Both the position numbers and the translations under genes were made by a program. Shown here piece after piece: positions 1-5,761 of a stretch of 32,289 nucleotides of DNA. Under the pieces are notes generated by a model. The model worked only from the letters and a program-made list of their open reading frames with translations, searched no databases and was not told the DNA's origin. The stretch covers positions 1 to 32,289 of the forward strand of contig QEUW01000038.1 of assembly GCA_003577005.1 (NCBI GenBank), in the 5' to 3' direction. The stretch comes from Chloroflexota bacterium. GTDB taxonomy: Bacteria; Chloroflexota; Anaerolineae; Caldilineales; Caldilineaceae. Position 1 is the first letter of the stretch, and each line of letters starts with the position of its first letter.

Positions 1-2
1 CG

Positions 3-1313
3 TTGCCGGCGTTCGCTGCGGCGGGCGGCGGCGCGGGCGGCGCGGCTTTCGGCGCTTTCGATGCGGCCATCATCGCTGGCCGGCGGGCCAGGGATCGGCT
101 CATCTTTGACCCGTTCGAGCGCGGCGCGCATTGCGGCAATGTGAGCCGGTGTGCTGCCACAGCAAGCGCCGATGATGTTGATGCCCAGGTTGCGCATCTT
201 CACCGCATAATCGGCCATCACTTCGGGCGTGCCTTCGTAGAGGATCTTGCCGTTGGCGTATTTGGGCATGCCCGAATTGCTCTGCACCATGAGATAGACA
301 CTGGGGGGGCGCGCCTGCGCCAGCTGGGTAGCAATGATCTCCATCTCGTCAGCGCCGGTGCCGCAGTTGGCGCCGACAACCTGTATCCCCCAACTGGAGA
401 GTGTCTGCACTGCCTCGCGCGGGCTGATACCCATCATGGTGTGCAGATTGGTATCAAAGCTGAGTGTGGTCACAATCGGTAACTCCGGCGCCACCTTGCG
501 CACGGCGTTGACGGCAGCCCGTACCTCGTTGAAGAGATACATGGTCTCGATCACGACCAGGTCCACACCGCCTTCGACCAGCCCTACCACCTGTTCGGCA
601 AACATCTCCTCGGCCTCGGTGACGGTCACCGGCCCTACGGGTTCGATCATCTCGCCACTGGGGCCGATACTGCCGGCCACCAGCACTCCGCGCGGGTGCG
701 CCACTTCCACCGCCAGGGCGGCGCCCGCGCGGTTGAGTTCGACCACCCGGTCCTGTAAATTGTGCAACTTGAGGCGCGCCGAGGTACCGCCAAAGGTGTT
801 GGTTTCGATCATGTTTGACCCGGCATCGACGTACGCCTGGTAGACTGCCCGTATCTTACCCGGCTGGGTCACATTCCACAGTTCGGGCGCTCCGCCGTCG
901 GTCAGGCCCATACTTTGTAGCATGGTGCCCATCGCGCCATCGCCCAGGATGATACGCCCTTCGGCCAGCCAGTCGAACAGCTTGCTGCGCACCGTCGCCG
1001 CTGGCGCTTGTTCCCGGCCCGGCCCCAGCTCTGGCAAAATGGAGCGGAGCCGTTCAGGTGGGAACGCCGCCTCCACTTCGGCGGCTACCGTCTGCGCCAC
1101 CGCTTCGGGTGTGCCCGGCCGTTCCTCCCAGGGGCCGCGCCGCCATTGTTCGATGTACGCATCCGTGCCGGTCAAATTCAGGCGCATGGCCGCCTCGTCG
1201 ATGGCGACCTGAAAACGGGCGGGCAACTCTACCTTTGCTGTGTTGCGCCGCCCCTCACGCGCCGTTACCATAGAGGGTATCTCGCGCCAATAGGTGATCT
1301 GAACCTCTGCCAT
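3..1313 (-). CDS. 'Virulence factor' domain fused to homocysteine S-methyltransferase (3' end outside window)
   Basis: The protein reads from ATG at 1313 (AGGAG seven bases upstream) to the window edge, 437 visible codons. Residues 1-100 begin MAEVQITYWREIPSMV and match the short 'virulence factor' family (PF13769), which usually occurs as a separate protein near corrinoid methyltransferase genes. After a linker, residues from about 128 form a Pfam S-methyl_trans (BHMT-like) TIM barrel: LGDGAMGTML near its start, ETNTFGG, and zinc-binding cysteines in GANCG (C317) and GACCGSTP (C384, C385). Family knowledge says such barrels move a methyl group onto homocysteine or a similar thiol using a zinc-bound thiolate. 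The last visible residues are Ala/Arg-rich. The gene lies 100 bases after the ASKHA gene, so the two are probably co-transcribed. The true methyl donor and acceptor cannot be told from sequence. Confidence 0.85.
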   Translation of the reverse strand, partial: MAEVQITYWREIPSMVTAREGRRNTAKVELPARFQVAIDEAAMRLNLTGTDAYIEQWRRGPWEERPGTPEAVAQTVAAEVEAAFPPERLRSILPELGPGREQAPAATVRSKLFDWLAEGRIILGDGAMGTMLQSMGLTDGGAPELWNVTQPGKIRAVYQAYVDAGSNMIETNTFGGTSARLKLHNLQDRVVELNRAGAALAVEVAHPRGVLVAGSIGPSGEMIEPVGPVTVTEAEEMFAEQVVGLVEGGVDLVVIETMYLFNEVRAAVNAVRKVAPELPIVTTLSFDTNLHTMMGISPREAVQTLSSWGIQVVGANCGTGADEMEIIATQLAQARPPSVYLMVQSNSGMPKYANGKILYEGTPEVMADYAVKMRNLGINIIGACCGSTPAHIAAMRAALERVKDEPIPGPPASDDGRIESAESRAARAAARRSERRQ

Positions 1314-1365
1314 CGCTTTGCTCCTATTTGTCATTTTCAGCGGATTCACAGTCTGTGGCGACAGC

Positions 1366-1406
1366 TTCATACCGCCGCGCTTTGCCTATCGAGACGGCGG
1401 TATGGA
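1366..1406 (-). other. Intergenic hairpin between ASKHA gene and methyltransferase fusion
   Basis: A 12-bp stem (1366-1377 with 1395-1406, one G-T wobble, core ATACCGCCG / CGGCGGTAT) encloses a 17-base loop just after the ASKHA stop codon. No T-run follows on the minus strand, so it is a weak terminator candidate. It may instead be a processing or mRNA-stabilising element that sets different levels for the two genes. Confidence 0.45.
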
Positions 1407-1413
1407 ACCGCCG

Positions 1414-3687
1414 CTACTGTTCTTGCGGATTCGCCTGTCGCACGGCCCGCTGCGCCCGCCGCGCTGCTCGATCTTCCCGGGTGGCGCGGCCACCGCGGCC
1501 AGCGTTCGCGAGCGTTGCAATGGCCTGTTGGCGGTCGGGTGACCACTGCTCCCGGGCGCAGCGAAACACCTCTTCCAGGTGGACAAAGTCGTCGCTGGCG
1601 TGAGGGATATCCAACGCAGCGACAAATTCTTCTTGAAAGCTCGGCTCCACCGCGGTTTCGATATAGGTGACCCAGCGCGCTGCCCACTGCGCTTCCTGGC
1701 GCTTGTTGCGGTCGAGCAGGATCATGCGGGCGCCGTCACCAGCAGCGTTGCCCACAGCCTGCACCTGGCTTAGTTCACAGTCGGGAATCAGCCCCAGCAC
1801 CATGGCGTGAAAGGGGTCGATATAGCTGCCAAAGCCACCGGCCAGGACAATTTTATCGACGGTAGCCAGTTCCAGCCGGCGCATGAGCAGCTTGGCCCCG
1901 GCATAGAGCGCCGCTTTGCCCAGCTGAATGGCGCGCACATCATCCGAATGAATGGTAATGGCGCGGCCGGTGCTGGTTTCGTGGGGCCAGGCCAGCACAA
2001 ATTCGGCCTTGCCCCCCCCATCGCCCAGACCGGTGCGGAGCCGCGGGTGGGTGATCTCCGCAAAGCGGCCGTTAGGCGCAATGACCCCGGCGAGAAAGAG
2101 CTCGGCAATCACCTCGATGATTCCCGACCCGCAGATCCCTGACGGCCGCAAAGTCGGGTTGAGGATAGCTTCGCGCTTGCGCTGGCGGCGCTCGGCGGGA
2201 GAAAGGTCGGTGTAGGGGGTGGCGGGAGTCGGAGGGCTGCTTCCCGACTCCCCATCCCCCCAACTCTCTATCTCCCCATCATCACTCTCAATCCAATCGT
2301 CGTGACCAATCATCTTATATTTGACAGCCAGCGTCGCCGGGTCAATGCGCACCCGTTCAATTGCACCGGCAGCCGCTCGCATCCCGTGGTGGATCTGCGC
2401 CCCTTCAAAGGCGGGGCCGGTAGGGCTGCTGGCGCTGAGGACACGCTGGCGGTTGCCCAACAAGAGCTCCCCATTGGTGCCAATGTCAAGGATGAGCACA
2501 TTAGCGTCCTGGTTATAGGGTGCTTCGGCGACGAGCACGCCCACATTGTCGGCGCCCACGTGACCGGCTTCGCAGGGCGGGAAGTGGATATTTCCACCCG
2601 ATGCAATGTGGAGACCGAGATCGCGCGCCTTAACGTCGAGGGCGTTGTGCATGACCAGGCTAAAGGGTGCGCCACCCAACTCGCGCGGGTTGACCTCCAA
2701 CAGCAGATGGTGCATGGTCGTGTTGCCGACCAACACCATCTCGACTACTTCGTCTGGGTTGACCTGCGCCTCGGTGCAGAGATCGGCGATCAAGCCGTTG
2801 AGCCCTTCGATGATTGCCGTGTGCATCCGTTTGGCGCCGTCGTCGTGGAGCATTGCGTAGCTGACCCGGCTCATCAGGTCTTCGCCAAAGGGGACCTGGG
2901 GGTTCATGCGGCTGGCCGTGGCGAGAATCTCGCCGGTGCGCAGGTGGCAGAGGTGGCCGGCCACCGTTGTCGTACCCACATCGACCGCGATGCCGTAGAG
3001 GTCGTCATGGAAACCAGGCCGTATGTCGATCACCTCCTGCCTATTCCAGACCGTGACCGTTACGGCGCGGTTGGCGGCGGCTAGCGCTGGCTGCAATCGG
3101 CGCAAGACGGAGAGATCGACCCGTTCCACTTCCAACTCATGCACCGTACGCAGTGTGTCGCGCAGCCGTTCCCAATCGCCGCGATGGTCTTTGAGTTCGG
3201 CGGGGGGTAACTCGACAAAGTAGAGCCGCATGGCCGCATCGACCGTGATAGCTCGCTCGACACCGGCAGCTTTGCGCACCACCTGCTTGCGTGTCTGGCT
3301 CTCCTCTGGTACGAAGATGACCAGATCGCCCAGCACCTGGCACGCGCAACTCATGCGGGCATTGGGTTCGAAGTGGAAGCGCGCCGCCGAACTCGTCTCC
3401 CGCTCCCCCGGCGGGGATAGATGGTCGGCGCTGGAGCGGATGCCATGCTTGGCAAAGTCGCCATTTTCGATCAGCACCTTGCACTTGCGACAGGTCTGGT
3501 GGCCACCGCAGATCGATTCGATCTCGACGCCCATGCGCCGGGCTGCTTCGAGCAACGTCATCCCGACCGGGACATCGCCCTGGCGGCCCAAGGGTTGGAA
3601 GACGACGCGCGCCGTAGCGGGCTGCTCGGCGGCTGCGCCGTTGGTTGTTCTCGACTGTGACTCCAAACTGGCGGACGATTTCGTCAT
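1414..3687 (-). CDS. [2Fe-2S] ASKHA-domain reductive activator of corrinoid proteins (RACo-like, DUF4445 family)
   Basis: This 757-aa protein has an N-terminal plant-type ferredoxin domain (about residues 27-125) with Cys60, Cys66, Cys69 (CGGHQTCRKC) and Cys116 (CACQV) as likely cluster ligands. It is followed by an actin-like ASKHA ATPase domain with phosphate-binding signatures AVDVGTTTVAG (about residue 235) and ILDIGTNGELLLG. RACo-type proteins use ATP to drive electrons onto Co(II) corrinoid proteins and so rescue inactivated methyltransferases; this fits the methyltransferase fusion next to it. It is longer than the roughly 600-650 aa I expect for the family. The extra length is a low-complexity acidic segment at residues 466-490, encoded by a heptad-type repeat, and an Arg/Ala-rich tail of about 58 residues. 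The start is ATG at 3687 with only a weak upstream purine stretch. The corrinoid partner itself is not visible. Confidence 0.88.
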   Translation of the reverse strand: MTKSSASLESQSRTTNGAAAEQPATARVVFQPLGRQGDVPVGMTLLEAARRMGVEIESICGGHQTCRKCKVLIENGDFAKHGIRSSADHLSPPGERETSSAARFHFEPNARMSCACQVLGDLVIFVPEESQTRKQVVRKAAGVERAITVDAAMRLYFVELPPAELKDHRGDWERLRDTLRTVHELEVERVDLSVLRRLQPALAAANRAVTVTVWNRQEVIDIRPGFHDDLYGIAVDVGTTTVAGHLCHLRTGEILATASRMNPQVPFGEDLMSRVSYAMLHDDGAKRMHTAIIEGLNGLIADLCTEAQVNPDEVVEMVLVGNTTMHHLLLEVNPRELGGAPFSLVMHNALDVKARDLGLHIASGGNIHFPPCEAGHVGADNVGVLVAEAPYNQDANVLILDIGTNGELLLGNRQRVLSASSPTGPAFEGAQIHHGMRAAAGAIERVRIDPATLAVKYKMIGHDDWIESDDGEIESWGDGESGSSPPTPATPYTDLSPAERRQRKREAILNPTLRPSGICGSGIIEVIAELFLAGVIAPNGRFAEITHPRLRTGLGDGGGKAEFVLAWPHETSTGRAITIHSDDVRAIQLGKAALYAGAKLLMRRLELATVDKIVLAGGFGSYIDPFHAMVLGLIPDCELSQVQAVGNAAGDGARMILLDRNKRQEAQWAARWVTYIETAVEPSFQEEFVAALDIPHASDDFVHLEEVFRCAREQWSPDRQQAIATLANAGRGGRATREDRAARRAQRAVRQANPQEQ
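2246..2280. repeat. Degenerate heptad repeat inside the ASKHA gene
   Basis: On the plus strand the stretch reads as near-7-bp units such as GACTCCC, CATCCCC, CCAACTC, TCTATCT, CCCCATC. On the coding strand it gives the acidic low-complexity segment around DDGEIESWGDGESGSSPP (about residues 473-490). The reading frame stays open. It shares its 'CCCATC/CTCCC' vocabulary with repeats in the WD40 and giant-protein genes of this window. Confidence 0.55.
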
Positions 3688-3745
3688 GGTTACAATCTAC
3701 CCAAACACGTTTTGGCAGGGACAGACGTTGTCTGCACATCGCCCT

Positions 3746-3774
3746 ATTATACTCTTGGCCGGCGTGGCAACCAA
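3746..3774 (-). promoter_or_regulatory. Candidate promoter for the ASKHA-methyltransferase operon
   Basis: On the minus strand a perfect TATAAT (3751-3746) lies 17 bp from TTGGTT (3774-3769), which shares TTG with the -35 consensus. Transcription would start near 3739, leaving about 50 bases of leader before ATG 3687. Only consensus matching supports it. Confidence 0.5.
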
Positions 3775-3781
3775 CTTTGTG

Positions 3782-3802
3782 GAGCAAGATGGCATCTTGC
3801 TC
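3782..3802. promoter_or_regulatory. Perfect 21-bp palindrome, possible operator between divergent promoters
   Basis: GAGCAAGATG (3782-3791) and its exact complement CATCTTGCTC (3793-3802) flank one central base. The element sits just upstream of the minus-strand -35 (3774) and 18 bp from the plus-strand -35 (3821). A site there could serve a dimeric regulator controlling both directions. It could also be a dispersed REP-like palindrome. Confidence 0.5.
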
Positions 3803-3820
3803 TAATTGGGATTCTTCAAT

Positions 3821-3849
3821 TTGACAACAGGCGTCTTCACTGCTATCCT
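3821..3849 (+). promoter_or_regulatory. Candidate plus-strand promoter reading towards the MFS gene
   Basis: A perfect TTGACA (3821-3826) is followed after exactly 17 bp by TATCCT (3844-3849), preceded by TGC as in extended -10 promoters. Start of transcription would be near 3856. The 14-bp palindrome TTCAGGCGCCTGAA (3859-3872) lies directly over the first transcribed bases. Confidence 0.55.
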
Positions 3850-3858
3850 CTAACCACG

Positions 3859-3872
3859 TTCAGGCGCCTGAA
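3859..3872. promoter_or_regulatory. 14-bp perfect palindrome at the predicted transcription start
   Basis: TTCAGGCGCCTGAA is fully self-complementary. A second partial copy of its half (CCTGCCTGAA) follows at 3876-3885. Its position at about +3 to +17 is typical of a repressor operator. No regulator gene is adjacent. Confidence 0.45.
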
Positions 3873-3906
3873 GTTCCTGCCTGAATCCTGTCAATCCGAA
3901 GAATTT

Positions 3907-4008
3907 ATGTTCTTGGCCATGCACTACCTGATTGCAGCCTTTATCAATATGGCGAGAAGCGGCGGCCACACGTCTGACCCAGGGAGGAGTGTGTCTGCTG
4001 ACCGGTAG
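3907..4008 (+). CDS. Possible 33-aa peptide between a promoter and a terminator
   Basis: ATG at 3907 opens a 33-codon frame beginning MFLAMHYLIAAFIN (hydrophobic) and ending in a polar tail with stop TAG at 4006-4008. The frame lies about 50 bases downstream of the TTGACA-17-TATCCT promoter and 21 bases before a strong intrinsic terminator. A small protein, a leader peptide or a small RNA locus are all possible. The upstream GAAG is a poor ribosome binding site, and I recognise no family. A non-coding RNA reading of the same transcript (about 3856-4067) is equally likely. Confidence 0.25.
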   Translation: MFLAMHYLIAAFINMARSGGHTSDPGRSVSADR

Positions 4009-4029
4009 CGTTTGACAATTTTGATTGCC

Positions 4030-4067
4030 AAAACCGCAGCGCATTGCCTCAATGCCTGCGGTTTTTT
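4030..4067 (+). terminator. Intrinsic terminator (hairpin 1)
   Basis: AAAACCGCAG (4030-4039) pairs with CTGCGGTTTT (4056-4065), and GCATTG (4041-4046) with CAATGC (4050-4055), around a three-base loop with one bulged C. Six T residues (4062-4067) follow the stem on the plus strand. It would end a transcript from the 3821 promoter after about 210 bases. Confidence 0.75.
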
Positions 4068-4093
4068 GATTGGCGGCTCGGATAATCCCCCGA

Positions 4094-4136
4094 AATCTCC
4101 TCAACTCTGCAAGATTGCCAGAGATTTGAGGAGATT
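4094..4136 (+). other. Hairpin 2 in the MFS leader region
   Basis: AATCTCCTCAA (4094-4104) pairs exactly with TTGAGGAGATT (4126-4136) and CTCTG (4105-4109) with CAGAG (4119-4123), with a two-base bulge and a nine-base loop. No T-run follows. It lies between two terminator-like hairpins. Confidence 0.5.
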
Positions 4137-4147
4137 GTAGCCCCAGC

Positions 4148-4198
4148 CAAAGACGCAGGCGACTGGGTGGTTTACTCATTCGTCTGCGTCTTTGTTTT
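4148..4198 (+). terminator. Terminator-like hairpin 3, 28 bases before the MFS start
   Basis: CAAAGACGCAGGCGA (4148-4162) pairs with TCGTCTGCGTCTTTG (4180-4194), one G-T wobble, followed by TTTT (4195-4198). Its CTGCG/CGCAG arms could also pair with those of hairpin 1, so an antitermination switch controlling the MFS gene is conceivable. A three-codon mini-frame ATG AAT CAA TGA (4202-4213) lies between it and the MFS ribosome binding site. Confidence 0.55.
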
Positions 4199-4225
4199 GC
4201 TATGAATCAATGAAGGGGCACAATC

Positions 4226-5611
4226 ATGTTCTCGACACACAATTTGGGCGGTTTCCGCGTCTTCTCCATTATCTGGTTTGGGCAGCTTGTCTCCATGCTC
4301 GGCACGGGAATGACACGCTTTGCGCTAATCATCTGGGCCTACCAGCAGACCGGCTCGGCGACCACATTGGCGTTGCTTGGTTTCTTTGCCTGGCTACCCT
4401 ATATCTTGATCAGCCCGGTAGCTGGCGTTTGGGTGGACAAACTCGACCGGCGGCGCGTGCTGCTTTTGGCCGATCTGGGCAGCGGGCTGTTGACCCTCTT
4501 TGCCCTGAGCCTGTTCCTCATGGGCGAACTAGCCATCTGGCATATCTATCTGATCGAGGCGTTCACCAGCATCTTCGACGCCTTCCAACGCCCGGCTTAT
4601 ATCGCCGCGACATCGACGTTATTGGGGAAAGAAGAATACGCACGCGCCAGCGGCATGCGTTCACTTGCTTACAACGGCTCGCAGATCGGGGCGCCGATCC
4701 TGGCCGGCGCCTTGCTGCCGCTGATCGGCATCCAGGGCGTGATGACCTTGGACTTGGTCACCTTTGGGATCGCCATGCTCACACTGGCCGTCGTCCGGAT
4801 CCCAAGACCGTTTCTCGCAAAGGAAGGGGGGCAGGACGAGCCATTCCTGGCGCAAATGAGCTTTGGCTTCCGCTACATCTTTGCCCGTAAAGGATTGACG
4901 GGGTTGATGTTTCTCTTCGCCGGGATCGAGTTCTTTGCGGCGTTGACCTACTTCTCGGTCATGCCGGCGCTGATCCTGGCCCGCACCGGCGGCAGCGAGA
5001 CGGCGCTGGGTCTGGTGCAGGCGACATTGGGTGCGGGTGGCGTTGTTGGCGGGTTGTTGGTCAGCATCTGGGGGCTGCCAAGACGCAAAATCCATGCGGT
5101 CTGCGGGATGTGTGGTCTCTCGTTCTTGCTGGGCGACCTGCTCTTTGCCACCGGTCGCTCGTTGCCGGCGTGGATCGTCGCTGCGGCAGTGGCGGCGGTC
5201 TTTATTCCGTTCATCACCAGCGGCTATATGACCATCTGGCAGAGCAAAGTGGCGCCGGCGGTGCAGGGTCGGGTCTTCGCTACGGCGGACATGTTCCGCA
5301 GCATGCCTAAGCCAGTGGGGTATCTGATCGCCGGCCCGATTGCAGACTGGTGGCTCGAACCGGCCATGCTGCCGGGCGGCGCCCTGGCCCCTACCTTTGG
5401 CTGGCTCGTAGGGACGGGGCCAGGCGCCGGCATCGGCCTGATGTTTGCCGGGACGGCTGTCTTTGGGGCGCTGATGAGCTTTAGCGGCTATCTCTTCCGT
5501 CCCGTGCGCTGTGTCGAGGACGAATTGCCCGACCATGATGCGCTGGTGGAGCCAGACTTTGGTCAAGCCGGAAGCGACGGTTTGCAGAGGCTCAGTTCGC
5601 TCGATGCGTAA
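4226..5611 (+). CDS. Major facilitator superfamily exporter (MFS_3 / macrolide-efflux-like)
   Basis: This 461-aa protein starts at ATG 4226, seven bases after GAAGGGG. It begins FRVFSIIWFGQLVSMLGTGMTRFAL and has the MFS cytoplasmic-loop signature between helices 2 and 3 (GVWVDKLDRRRVLLLADL). Further hydrophobic segments fit 12 membrane helices, and length and pattern fit the EntS/MefA-type drug and siderophore exporters. The second half contains TSGYMTIWQSKVAPAVQGRVFATADM, also typical of that group. The protein should sit in the cytoplasmic membrane and export a small molecule by proton antiport; the substrate cannot be read from sequence. Its unusually structured upstream region suggests conditional transcription. 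The gene after it is convergent, so it appears to be monocistronic. Confidence 0.87.
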   Translation: MFSTHNLGGFRVFSIIWFGQLVSMLGTGMTRFALIIWAYQQTGSATTLALLGFFAWLPYILISPVAGVWVDKLDRRRVLLLADLGSGLLTLFALSLFLMGELAIWHIYLIEAFTSIFDAFQRPAYIAATSTLLGKEEYARASGMRSLAYNGSQIGAPILAGALLPLIGIQGVMTLDLVTFGIAMLTLAVVRIPRPFLAKEGGQDEPFLAQMSFGFRYIFARKGLTGLMFLFAGIEFFAALTYFSVMPALILARTGGSETALGLVQATLGAGGVVGGLLVSIWGLPRRKIHAVCGMCGLSFLLGDLLFATGRSLPAWIVAAAVAAVFIPFITSGYMTIWQSKVAPAVQGRVFATADMFRSMPKPVGYLIAGPIADWWLEPAMLPGGALAPTFGWLVGTGPGAGIGLMFAGTAVFGALMSFSGYLFRPVRCVEDELPDHDALVEPDFGQAGSDGLQRLSSLDA

Positions 5612-5665
5612 AGATGGCGTCCATTGTCTTCTGGCGCCTCCATGCCAGCAAGGATAGGGGATACT

Positions 5666-5738
5666 GTAGGGGTTTGAAGGGCGGCGTCAGTGCTTGTCCA
5701 GTGCGAAGAGGCTTGTCCGCCGCCCTTCAAACCCCTAC
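5666..5738. repeat. Perfect 21-bp inverted repeat between convergent genes
   Basis: The arms 5666-5686 and 5718-5738 are exactly complementary over 21 bp (core GGGTTTGAAGGGCGG), with a 31-base loop that holds GCTTGTCC twice. The element fills the gap between the MFS stop and the esterase stop. It can act as a bidirectional terminator, although no T-run follows. Its length and perfection also fit a REP or MITE-like dispersed element. Confidence 0.7.
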
Positions 5739-5761
5739 CACCGGCTCTAGGCTGCAGTGTA

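Noticed and set aside
2302..3084. 260-codon plus-strand open frame
   Set aside because: Lies antisense to the conserved ASKHA domain; no family resemblance and no ribosome binding site. It is a by-product of GC-rich codon use.
3712..4008. 98-codon plus-strand frame
   Set aside because: Crosses the predicted promoters and palindromes, so the upstream part cannot be expressed from the 3821 promoter; only the last 33 codons were kept as a weak candidate.
3688..4020. Cobalamin riboswitch upstream of the corrinoid genes
   Set aside because: Context invites it, but I could not find a convincing B12-box on the minus strand or the expected core helices.
4094..4198. T-box leader before the MFS gene
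   Set aside because: The stretch GGGTGG after hairpin 3's left arm recalls a T-box, but the conserved antiterminator sequence is absent and the gene is an exporter.
4661..5566. 301-codon minus-strand open frame opposite the MFS gene
   Set aside because: Composition rich in Gln/Arg/His/Asp without domain pattern; the MFS gene on the other strand is clear.
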